From: Chitinophagales bacterium
GTDB taxonomy: Bacteria; Bacteroidota; Bacteroidia; Chitinophagales; Saprospiraceae
Assembly (NCBI GenBank): GCA_013298445.1
Contig: JAAFHQ010000229.1
Location: 1-8,496, forward strand
Length of the DNA: 8,496 bases
Direction: 5' to 3'
Both the position numbers and the translations under genes were made by a program. Positions within the stretch are counted from its first letter, which is position 1. Each line of letters begins with the position of its first letter. The notes under the pieces were generated by a model, which was not told the origin of the DNA, did no database searches, and saw nothing but the letters and a program-made list of their open reading frames with translations. Shown here one piece after another: positions 1 to 6,451 of this stretch.

Positions 1-3
1 TGA

Positions 4-1629
4 TTAATTTTGGTCCCAAAAAACCTTATCCGTCGCAATCACCCGCTGCGTCTTTGGCGCATTGGGATTAATTTGTAAGTCGCTGGTCGGATACGGGAAG
101 GATACGATGTAATTGCGGATCAACTCCGTATTGGGGTTGTTGTCCGTAGTCGGATCGAAGGGCTTGGGGTAACCCGTGCGGCGGATGTCGTTGTAGGCCT
201 CGATGCTGAACCCAAAGTTGGCGATCCATTTTTGGGTCATGATCAATTCCAACTTGCGCGTATCATTGGCGGCCTGGTACAGCGCCAGAATTTTGCCCAA
301 GTATTCATCAATGCTAGCCTTACTGATGGTGGCTACGCCCGCCGTGGTCGCAATGCGGTTCACTTCGGCAAAAGATTCTTCCATCGCCAGTTTGAATAGG
401 TTCTCCGCATTTTCACCCGTGCTGCGGGTGAGTGCCAGTTCCGCCCGAATGTACAAGCTGTTGAAATAAGTCAACATGCGGTGCAAACCTGCGCCTCGTA
501 ACCCACTGCTAAATGTCCCAGCACCTCCGCGGCCATCGTCGAATTTGCCCCCAGCTGGATACAGGCCCAACAAAGTTTTGGAGGTGTTTTGGTCAAAACC
601 TTCGTTAGGATCAATGTTAACGGAGCCAAACCAGATCGACACAAAGCCCCCATCCCGATAGGATACCGCGTTTTGGGCGGGTTGTGCAGGCGTGAGCTGG
701 TTGTAGAAATAATACGGAATCCGTGGGTCAACAATGTCCTTAAAGATGGTATTCAGCTGGCTTTTGCCTTGCATGATTTGGTAAAAATAAGGACTGATGT
801 TGTACTGCGGGCTATTCTGGGTGTACTCGTCGATGAAGCTTGGATGCCGGGTATCGGGAGAGACCACGTTGCCGTACAACATTTCAAAATCGTCAGTCGC
901 AGCCCCCATCAGTTTGTTGCCCGTTAGCAGGGATTTAACCGCTGCATCGTCGTAGACGGGAGTTAGGCGGGCCTGGTTGTAGAGGCGCAATTTGAGGGTA
1001 TTGCCAAAACGTTGCCATTTGGCCACATCGCCGGCAAAGTACAGGTCGGAATTGCCCATCCGTACATTGCTCACTTTGGCCAGATTGGCCTGGGCTTCGT
1101 CAACAAGTTTGAGCAAATCGGCATACACCTGACTACCTGGATCAAATACTGGATAAGGTTTGAGCGAGCCCAAATTGGCTTCCCGATACGGTACATCGCC
1201 CCACACGTCGACCAGAGTGCCCATCGCAAAAGCGGTCAGCAATTGAGCAGCTCCCACAAAGTTCCAGGCTTCGTCTTCGGTGCCTACGTCGATGACGCGC
1301 CGCAGGTCGGTCAGGGCAATGGTGTACAATTGTTCCCAGGGATCGCTGACGGCACCATCGCCACCCTGCGCAAAATAACTGTTGAAGTTGTTGCGCGTTA
1401 CGATGTAGTGCGCAAAGCAGGCCGCCGGCTCGCCCAAGCCCTGGTTGTGCATGGAAATGGCGTTGGACATGCCCAGTTCCGCATAAGGCAACAATTGGGT
1501 CAGAGGGACATCGGTGGGGTTGTTGGGATCCACGTTGATGTCCAGGAAGCCTTTTTCACAGGCGGGCAGCACCAGTAAGGCTACCGCGACGATGAGGCTT
1601 TGGAGAAGGTATTTATGTTTGGTTTTCAT
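4..1629 (-). CDS. SusD/RagB family nutrient-binding outer-membrane lipoprotein (SusD-like_2 type)
   Basis: This is the surface lipoprotein partner of a SusC-type transporter; the family binds the incoming nutrient and acts as a lid on the SusC barrel. The 541 residues are a usual length. The N-terminus has a basic start (MKTKHKY), a hydrophobic stretch and the lipobox LPAC, so Cys24 should be the lipidated residue. Next comes a segment with LDINVDPNNPTDV (about residues 29-41), which I associate with the SusD-like_2 branch (PF12771). The rest is expected to be the TPR-like alpha-helical fold with long loops. The ATG at 1629 is chosen because it places the signal peptide correctly; the bases before it are A-rich without a Shine-Dalgarno sequence, as is normal in Bacteroidota. 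It follows the susC-like gene by 137 bp on the same strand, the standard order. The stop codon lies at 4-6, so downstream genes are outside the window. The ligand cannot be read from the sequence. Confidence 0.95.
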   Translation of the reverse strand: MKTKHKYLLQSLIVAVALLVLPACEKGFLDINVDPNNPTDVPLTQLLPYAELGMSNAISMHNQGLGEPAACFAHYIVTRNNFNSYFAQGGDGAVSDPWEQLYTIALTDLRRVIDVGTEDEAWNFVGAAQLLTAFAMGTLVDVWGDVPYREANLGSLKPYPVFDPGSQVYADLLKLVDEAQANLAKVSNVRMGNSDLYFAGDVAKWQRFGNTLKLRLYNQARLTPVYDDAAVKSLLTGNKLMGAATDDFEMLYGNVVSPDTRHPSFIDEYTQNSPQYNISPYFYQIMQGKSQLNTIFKDIVDPRIPYYFYNQLTPAQPAQNAVSYRDGGFVSIWFGSVNIDPNEGFDQNTSKTLLGLYPAGGKFDDGRGGAGTFSSGLRGAGLHRMLTYFNSLYIRAELALTRSTGENAENLFKLAMEESFAEVNRIATTAGVATISKASIDEYLGKILALYQAANDTRKLELIMTQKWIANFGFSIEAYNDIRRTGYPKPFDPTTDNNPNTELIRNYIVSFPYPTSDLQINPNAPKTQRVIATDKVFWDQN

Positions 1630-1650
1630 GTATTCGTTTTTTTGGATGAG

Positions 1651-1765
1651 GGAGGTTGAGAAGGTTTAGGAGGTTTAGGCTACCGCAGTGACGTAGACAA
1701 GGTCTCTGTCAAAAATGCTGCGGTAGCCTAAACCTTCTCAACCTTCCTAAACCTCCTCAACCTCC
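1651..1765 (-). repeat. Long imperfect inverted repeat between susC and susD (bulged hairpin)
   Basis: Bases 1671-1688 and 1718-1735 are perfect 18-bp reverse complements around a 29-nt loop. Outside them, 1651-1670 pairs with 1746-1765 at 19 of 20 positions. The right arm carries 10 extra bases (1736-1745) that would form a bulge. The arms consist of short purine-rich units such as GGAGGTTGAG and AGGTTTAGG. In the minus-strand transcript the hairpin base begins one nucleotide after the susC stop (1767-1769) and ends 21 nt before the susD ATG. Such a stem could slow 3' decay of susC mRNA, attenuate read-through, or be a family of dispersed intergenic repeats. It lacks a clear U tract on the minus strand, so a simple terminator is not favoured. 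Confidence 0.8.
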
Positions 1766-1766
1766 A

Positions 1767-4700
1767 TTAGAAAGTCGCTTGCAAATTCAAACCTACCCGC
1801 CGAACCGAAGGCGCAGCCTGATACTCAAAACCCACAAAGTTTTGGCTACCAAAAGTGCTGGTTTCAGGATCGAACCTGGTCGATTTCGGGAAATTGGGTG
1901 CCCGGTACCAAAGGTTGCGGCCAGTCAGACTGATGCGCAAAGAGCCCAGAAAAGTGCGCTCCAACAGGTTTTTGGGCAAAGTGTAACCTAGGCTTACCTC
2001 GCGGATGCGGATGGTGGTAGCGTCAAACACACCCCATTCGTCATTACCGTTCACTGCAAAGGTGTTGCCGAAGTACAAATCATTCATTTCCAGCTGGATG
2101 TTGTTCGGAATTTTGTTGCCCTTTTCATCCAGCAAAGGCAGGTTGGTATTGGGATCACCCAGGAAGCCTGGAATGATGTAGTTCATTTCCCGTTTTTCGG
2201 TATCTTTCAACACGCCACGACCAAGCATCTGATTCACTGTGCCAGAGTACAAGTCACCCCCTTTGCGGTAATCGAGCACCACACTCAGGCTCAGTCCCCG
2301 GAAGGAGAAGGTGTTGGTCAAACCCAGGATAAAGTCCGGATTGGGATCCCCCACAATTTCTTCCTGCAAAGCCGTAATCAACTGGCCATTGCTGGGATCG
2401 ATCAACAAATTGCCCTCATCGTCGCGCAGCGAAACCGTGCCCCGAATCGCCCCATAAGGCAAGCCCGGACGCAATACCGGCGTCACACTGCCCGCAAACA
2501 AACCCTGAATTTCGATTTCCTCCAAGCCAGGTGCCAGTTCTTTTACCAGGTTTTTGTTGTGGGTAAAAGTGGTGTAGATGTTCCAGTTTACACCTTTTTC
2601 TGAGCGCAGTGGGTCGAGACTCAGACCCACTTCGATGCCTTCGTTGTCGAGTACCCCAAAGTTGGTCAACAAGTTGCTAAAACCCGAAGCAGCGGGCAGC
2701 GACAAACGCCCGATTTGATCCGTGGTGCGGGTTTTGTAATAAGTCATATCCAGGCCGATCCGTCCAGTGAAAAACTTCAACTCCGTACCAATTTCCACAC
2801 TGCGGGTAAATTCCGGTTTCAGGTTGGGATCGGTAGCCGTATTGGACAAGGTGGCAGCAGACAAACCCCGGAAAGGGAAGTCGTTTTGGCGAATGCCACC
2901 TACCAAATTTTGGCTGTTGCCCAGGTTGATCAGGTAAATTGGTGATAGTGCATAGGCCGGAGCATCATTACCCACGGTGGCCCAGCTGGCACGGATTTTA
3001 CCGTAGTTCAATACCGAAGACTTCATCTTCAGCGCGTCGGTAAACACCAGAGAGCCATTCACCCCGGGATAGAAGAAGCTGCGGTTTTCAGAGGGCAAGG
3101 TGGAAGACCAGTCATTGCGACCGGTGAAATTCACAAAAGCCCAGCCCCGATAATCGAGGGTCAAGTCCGTAAACACACCATACAACCTGCGCCGCTCGTA
3201 GTCTCCACCAAATGGAATGACATTGGAGGTGTTATCGAGATCCAGAATGTCAAAATTGACCATTCCTTGCCCTCTGAATTTCTGCTCATTGGTGGTGCGT
3301 TGGTTCAGGTTGTGTCCTACTACGGCTTTGAAACCAAAATCCGAATTGAGTTGTGTAGTGGCCGTCAACAGAAAGTTGGATTCAATTTCCGTAAAACTGG
3401 TGTTGCCTTCAGCGATTTGGCCTATCCCTCCTGCCCCCCGTGAGCCGGGCCGGAACCACTCTTTGTCGTTTTGGGAGTAGTTGTTGATGCCAATTTTGTA
3501 GGCCGCACTCAACCAGGAAGTCAGGTCATAAGCAGCACCCAAACTGGCTACCACGCGATTGACATTGCCCCCAAATCCGTCGTACTTGGTACTCCAATAG
3601 GGGTTGGTAGCCGAACCTACGGGTATAAAGAACACCGACCCACGGGTGGTGGGGTCTTCAAATGGCAGCTCCTGTAGCGGCCAGTTGCGGCCCAGGAACA
3701 TGGTCCGGCCAAAAGCTGAAGCATTGCCTGTCGCGTTGTTGGCACCACCTGCAGGACCGAATTGTACCGTGTTGGTGAAGGCCAGATTGCCATTGAGTAC
3801 GAGTCCATTGTCCAGCTTGGTACTACCGCCCAAACTGACATTGAATCTTTTAAAGGAAGAATTTGGAATGTAACCCGTTTGATCCAGCTTCGACAGCGTA
3901 GCGATCAAGCTACTTTTATTGGTGCCACCCGAAAGCGTCAGGGAGTTTTCCAGGACGACCCCTGTTTCAAAAAAATCCTTGACGTTGTTGGGATAAGCCT
4001 GGTACACGTGTTTTTTACCCCGCAAAGTGGCAAAGGCATTGCCATAAGCTGCCCACATCGGAATGGAATCGATGGTGGGGTAATTGACGGCACTTTTGAA
4101 GGGTGCTCCCCAGGAGCCATTGGAAAACGCAAATGTAAAACCGGTACCAGTACCGTAACTATTTTGATAATCAGGTACATTGGCGATGTTTTCCAAGGAC
4201 ACGGAGGAGGAATAAGTGACCTCTAGACCCTTTTTCGATACTTTGGAGCTACCCGTTTTGGTGGTAATCAACAAGACCCCGTTGGCAGCACGGATGCCAT
4301 AAAGGGCTGCTGCTGCCCCACCTTTGAGTACGTTGATGGATTCGATGTTGTTGGGGTCCAAATCGGCCAAACGGCTGGAGAAAGCCCCACCTCCGACCAA
4401 CTGACTGTTGCCACCGGAATTGATGCCATTGGTTTCGTTGTTGTACGGAATCCCGTCTACCACGATCAGGGGTTGGTTGTTGCCAAAAAACGAACGGTTG
4501 CCCCGCAAGGTGATGCGGGTAGCACTACCGGGCACCCCGCTGGAGCCAATGATGTTGACCCCGGGTACCTTGCCGGAGAGGCTGCGCAACATATCGGGTT
4601 CACTGGTTTGTTGCACCTTTTCGGCATCCACTCGCTCGATGGAATAGCCCAGGGCTTTTTGCCCCCGGGAAATCCCGACTGCGGTAACGACCACTTCGTT

Positions 4701-5006
4701 GAGTTTGAGGATATCGGACTCCAGGTTCAGGTCGATGGTGCTGCGTCCGTTGATGTTTTCTTCAATGGTGGCAAAACCGGTGTAGCTAAATATCAGCACC
4801 CCATTGCTGGGTGCGCTCAGGGCGTATTTGCCATCAATATCGCTTACAGTGCCCCGCGTTGTGCCTTTGATAAAAATACTGACCCCGGGTAGGCTGAGTC
4901 CATCCTCTTTCGATCGGACGGTCCCGCTAACATTGAGGTCTTGGGCCAGCAAGGGGCCTGCGCATAGCAGTAGCCCTATGGCCAACAAGTACAAATTTGG
5001 CTTCAT
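1767..5006 (-). CDS. SusC/RagA family TonB-linked outer-membrane transporter
   Basis: This outer-membrane barrel imports nutrients using energy from TonB-ExbBD and is capped by the SusD-like lipoprotein encoded next. Length is 1079 residues, normal for the family. In order: a Sec signal peptide ending near LLAQ (residues 1-22); a carboxypeptidase-regulatory-like domain (about 25-95, with VSGTVRSKEDGLSLPGVSI and GTVSDIDGKYAL); the SusC segment LNEVVVTAVGISRGQKALGY (102-121); a plug domain (about 122-250) with RSLSGKVPGVNI, NNQPLIVVDGIPY and INVLKGGAAAALYGIRAANG; then the beta barrel, ending in the terminal-Phe strand VRRVGLNLQATF. There is no N-terminal STN domain, so no sign that it signals through an anti-sigma factor. 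No Shine-Dalgarno sequence is properly spaced before the ATG; AAGG directly abuts it. It is first in a susC-susD operon. The substrate is unknown. Confidence 0.96.
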   Translation of the reverse strand: MKPNLYLLAIGLLLCAGPLLAQDLNVSGTVRSKEDGLSLPGVSIFIKGTTRGTVSDIDGKYALSAPSNGVLIFSYTGFATIEENINGRSTIDLNLESDILKLNEVVVTAVGISRGQKALGYSIERVDAEKVQQTSEPDMLRSLSGKVPGVNIIGSSGVPGSATRITLRGNRSFFGNNQPLIVVDGIPYNNETNGINSGGNSQLVGGGAFSSRLADLDPNNIESINVLKGGAAAALYGIRAANGVLLITTKTGSSKVSKKGLEVTYSSSVSLENIANVPDYQNSYGTGTGFTFAFSNGSWGAPFKSAVNYPTIDSIPMWAAYGNAFATLRGKKHVYQAYPNNVKDFFETGVVLENSLTLSGGTNKSSLIATLSKLDQTGYIPNSSFKRFNVSLGGSTKLDNGLVLNGNLAFTNTVQFGPAGGANNATGNASAFGRTMFLGRNWPLQELPFEDPTTRGSVFFIPVGSATNPYWSTKYDGFGGNVNRVVASLGAAYDLTSWLSAAYKIGINNYSQNDKEWFRPGSRGAGGIGQIAEGNTSFTEIESNFLLTATTQLNSDFGFKAVVGHNLNQRTTNEQKFRGQGMVNFDILDLDNTSNVIPFGGDYERRRLYGVFTDLTLDYRGWAFVNFTGRNDWSSTLPSENRSFFYPGVNGSLVFTDALKMKSSVLNYGKIRASWATVGNDAPAYALSPIYLINLGNSQNLVGGIRQNDFPFRGLSAATLSNTATDPNLKPEFTRSVEIGTELKFFTGRIGLDMTYYKTRTTDQIGRLSLPAASGFSNLLTNFGVLDNEGIEVGLSLDPLRSEKGVNWNIYTTFTHNKNLVKELAPGLEEIEIQGLFAGSVTPVLRPGLPYGAIRGTVSLRDDEGNLLIDPSNGQLITALQEEIVGDPNPDFILGLTNTFSFRGLSLSVVLDYRKGGDLYSGTVNQMLGRGVLKDTEKREMNYIIPGFLGDPNTNLPLLDEKGNKIPNNIQLEMNDLYFGNTFAVNGNDEWGVFDATTIRIREVSLGYTLPKNLLERTFLGSLRISLTGRNLWYRAPNFPKSTRFDPETSTFGSQNFVGFEYQAAPSVRRVGLNLQATF

Positions 5007-5036
5007 CCTTACATAGGTTAGTGAGTGATTGATTTG

Positions 5037-5198
5037 GAACCTATCTCACCATTCCAGCAGGGCCTGCAAGGAGTTTTTTTTTGCCTGTCCTTCGTTGCCA
5101 AAAAGGTCACATAGCCCAGCTATGCTCCCTTTTCGCCGCCTTGGTCAGGCAAAAAAACCACTCCTTTCGGCTACCTGCTGGAATGGTGAGATAGGTTC
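5037..5198. repeat. 162-bp nested palindrome upstream of susC, REP/MITE-like
   Basis: The outer arms 5037-5061 and 5174-5198 are perfect 25-bp reverse complements. Moving inward, 5068-5087 (AAGGAG, nine T, GCCTG) matches the reverse complement of 5146-5166 with a small indel and two substitutions. Then AAAAGG at 5101-5106 pairs with CCTTTT at 5128-5133, and CATAGC at 5110-5115 pairs with GCTATG at 5119-5124 around the loop CCA. All these pairs share one centre near 5117, so the whole block is one symmetric unit. It encodes no protein large enough to be its own transposase, and I see no target-site duplication at its ends. It lies 31 bp upstream of the susC ATG and would fold into a long hairpin in the leader if transcription starts further upstream. 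Confidence 0.85.
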
Positions 5199-5242
5199 TA
5201 CAGTCTTGAAAAATTTTGCGCCAGCGTCAAAAAATCTGTGCT

Positions 5243-5273
5243 TAAAGATAGAGGGGTGAGGCCGAGTGGGAAA
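5243..5273 (-). promoter_or_regulatory. Candidate Bacteroidota-type promoter for susC-susD
   Basis: On the minus strand TATCTTTA (5250 to 5243) resembles the -7 consensus TAnnTTTG with one mismatch. TTTC (5273 to 5270) stands 19 bp upstream, in the place of the -33 TTTG element. A start a few bases downstream would give susC a leader of roughly 230 nt that contains the entire 162-bp palindrome. Both elements are imperfect, and matches of this quality occur by chance, so this is tentative. Confidence 0.28.
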
Positions 5274-5452
5274 TCCTGCAAATTGGGGGATTTTTTAGGC
5301 GACGAAATGCAGTTTTTCGGACACAAAATGCAGCTTTTTAACCAAAACGGTCGAAAAATGGCCTTTTTGGCGCGAGAAGGGCTCACCCATTTTGGGGGAG
5401 AATCGCCAAGTGGGTCTTTGTCAGTTGGATGACCAAAGTGGGTGGAACAGTG

Positions 5453-5491
5453 GCTGGCAGTGCCCAGATTATACCGGGTTACCAGCTTTTT
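5453..5491. other. Weak stem-loop downstream of the three-gene operon
   Basis: GCTGG (5453-5457) pairs with CCAGC (5482-5486), and CCCAG (5463-5467) pairs imperfectly with CCGGG (5474-5478). The two stems are separated by a small internal loop. A T5 run follows on the plus strand (5487-5491), whereas the inner stem pairs better on the minus strand, where a G-U replaces an A-C mismatch. It lies 17 bp past the end of the small-protein gene, so it might protect or end that transcript. It is too weak in either direction to call a terminator with confidence. Confidence 0.22.
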
Positions 5492-5507
5492 AAGAAATCT
5501 AGATGGG

Positions 5508-5810
5508 TTAAATTTTCAATTTGGCAAGTATTTCCTCCGCTATGGGGTCCGCGTAAATCCCAAATGAGCTGATCAAAGTGCCTTTGAGCTCATGTGCATC
5601 CGAAGAAATGGCGTACAATACACTTTCTTCGTCTGGATCTGAGGAATTCGATTCAAAACGATAAACCTGATCTACATGAAATTCATCGTGCAACAATTGA
5701 TATTTCCCCGCCCCACATTCGAGGCAATTTTGTTTGAGGTTAAAATCTTCGGTATAACCTTCGGCCTTCAGGCCATCAAGTGCTTCTAAAAGGCTATTGT
5801 AATTTTCCAT
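5508..5810 (-). CDS. Small acidic conserved Bacteroidota protein (family often mislabelled PRPP synthetase)
   Basis: The product is 100 residues, acidic and soluble, with no signal peptide or membrane segment. The pattern is what I recall of a short Bacteroidota family: an N-terminal SLLEALDGLKAEGYTEDFNL, a CLEC pair (Cys29, Cys32), YRFE then SDPDEESVLYAISS (57-70), and a C-terminal GIYADPIAEEILAKLKI. Many database entries of this family carry the name phosphoribosylpyrophosphate synthetase. That name is not supported: the protein is about one third the length of a true synthetase and has no PRPP-binding loop. Its actual function is unknown. The CxxC could bind a metal or be redox active, but two cysteines alone are weak evidence. 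It starts 17 nt after the hydrolase stop on the same strand, so it is probably the last gene of that operon. Confidence 0.85.
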   Translation of the reverse strand: MENYNSLLEALDGLKAEGYTEDFNLKQNCLECGAGKYQLLHDEFHVDQVYRFESNSSDPDEESVLYAISSDAHELKGTLISSFGIYADPIAEEILAKLKI

Positions 5811-5827
5811 TTTGGGAAAGTTTTGGT

Positions 5828-6448
5828 TCAGGAGTTAAAAATAAAGGCTTTGGCCAAATCCAGTTCAAGCGCTTGTACTACATGTGGTCGACCAGGATAA
5901 ATCACCAGGTTAACCTCGGCACCAAGATTTTCTAAAACAGCCTTGCTCTCTTCGCTGCGGCTTTGGGGCACATGCGGATCATTGTCGCTGTTGGTCATCA
6001 AAATGCGGGTTCCAGCAAATTGGGTCTGGTAGGGACTTGTATCCAGCGTTTGCCCGATTAAGCCGCCCGTAAAAGCAATCACGCCTCCAAATGGTCGGGC
6101 AAAACGGGCCGCACTTTCCAAGGTCAAACAAGCGCCTTGTGAAAAACCCATCAAGTAAATTTGGGTGGAAGGCAACACCTTTTCCGTTTGTTCAATCAAG
6201 TGCTGAACATTCGCCAATGCCGAATCCAACCAGGGCTGATTGTCTGCAACTGGAGCCATAAAGCTGTAGGGATACCAAGTGTTGTTGGTCGCTTGTAATG
6301 CAGCCAAATAGGTGCCCGCTGGGGCGACTGACCGACCGAGCTCGAGAATGGCCTGGGCATTTCCGCCACGGCCGTGTAACAAGAGTAAGGCGCGCTCGGC
6401 TTGGGCCAAGGGAATCCCCTCCTCCTGTAGGATAAAACTGTGCGCCAT
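5828..6448 (-). CDS. Phospholipase/carboxylesterase family alpha/beta hydrolase
   Basis: A 206-residue cytosolic serine hydrolase, the normal length for the phospholipase/carboxylesterase family (the acyl-protein thioesterase / YpfH / MhqD group). The oxyanion segment LLLLHGRGGN lies at residues 21-30. The nucleophile elbow GFSQGA puts the catalytic serine at 103. The acid is probably Asp157 in NSDNDPHVP, and the histidine is His189 in YPGRPHV, so the triad is complete. No signal peptide is present. The family cleaves carboxylic or thioester bonds in small acyl substrates; which one is used here cannot be told. The ATG at 6448 lies only 3 nt after the stop of the protease-like gene, which points to cotranscription and perhaps translational coupling. 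Members of this group also occur beside dioxygenases in quinone-resistance loci, but no such gene is here, so an MhqD role is not claimed. Confidence 0.9.
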   Translation of the reverse strand: MAHSFILQEEGIPLAQAERALLLLHGRGGNAQAILELGRSVAPAGTYLAALQATNNTWYPYSFMAPVADNQPWLDSALANVQHLIEQTEKVLPSTQIYLMGFSQGACLTLESAARFARPFGGVIAFTGGLIGQTLDTSPYQTQFAGTRILMTNSDNDPHVPQSRSEESKAVLENLGAEVNLVIYPGRPHVVQALELDLAKAFIFNS

Positions 6449-6451
6449 GCT

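Larger units (their letters stand above)
5199..5507. other. Non-coding stretch between the palindrome and the small-protein gene
   Basis: This 309-bp stretch has no convincing gene. It holds a possible susC promoter (5243-5273, listed separately), two copies of AAATGCAG at 5305-5312 and 5326-5333 spaced 21 bp apart, and a third related site (AAAATGGCC) near 5355. A small dyad pairs CTCACCC (5382-5388) with GGGGGAG (5394-5400) with one mismatch. GCCGAGTGGG at 5261-5270 nearly repeats as GCCAAGTGGG at 5405-5414. A 64-codon frame on the plus strand (5238-5432) and a 62-codon frame on the minus strand (5198-5386) cross it. Neither has recognisable protein character or a supported start. It is best read as the susC upstream control region plus the 3' flank of the neighbouring operon. 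Confidence 0.6.

Noticed and set aside
1012..1578. 188-codon plus-strand frame antisense to the susD-like gene
   Set aside because: It lies entirely opposite a clear SusD-family coding sequence and its product has no coherent protein character; a shadow of the real gene.
1651..1765. CRISPR-like or tandem repeat array
   Set aside because: The units are short and arranged as an inverted repeat, not as evenly spaced direct repeats with unique spacers.
3762..4226. 154-codon plus-strand frame antisense to the susC-like gene
   Set aside because: It is a shadow frame opposite a conserved SusC region, with no independent support.
5198..5386. 62-codon minus-strand frame upstream of susC
   Set aside because: Low-complexity lysine/serine-rich product with no family resemblance or supported start; best explained as chance in non-coding DNA.
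5238..5432. 64-codon plus-strand frame with three MQFF/MQLF/MAFL-like units
   Set aside because: It overlaps the proposed susC control region and antisense small frames, has no recognisable domain, and the internal similarity is explained by the short AAATGCAG direct repeats.
5453..5491. Intrinsic terminator for the plus strand
   Set aside because: A T5 run follows the stem, but no plus-strand gene ends here and the inner stem has an A-C mismatch in that direction; kept only as a weak stem-loop.
5508..5810. Phosphoribosylpyrophosphate synthetase
   Set aside because: At 100 residues without a PRPP-binding loop, it cannot be the enzyme; the name comes from propagated database annotation.
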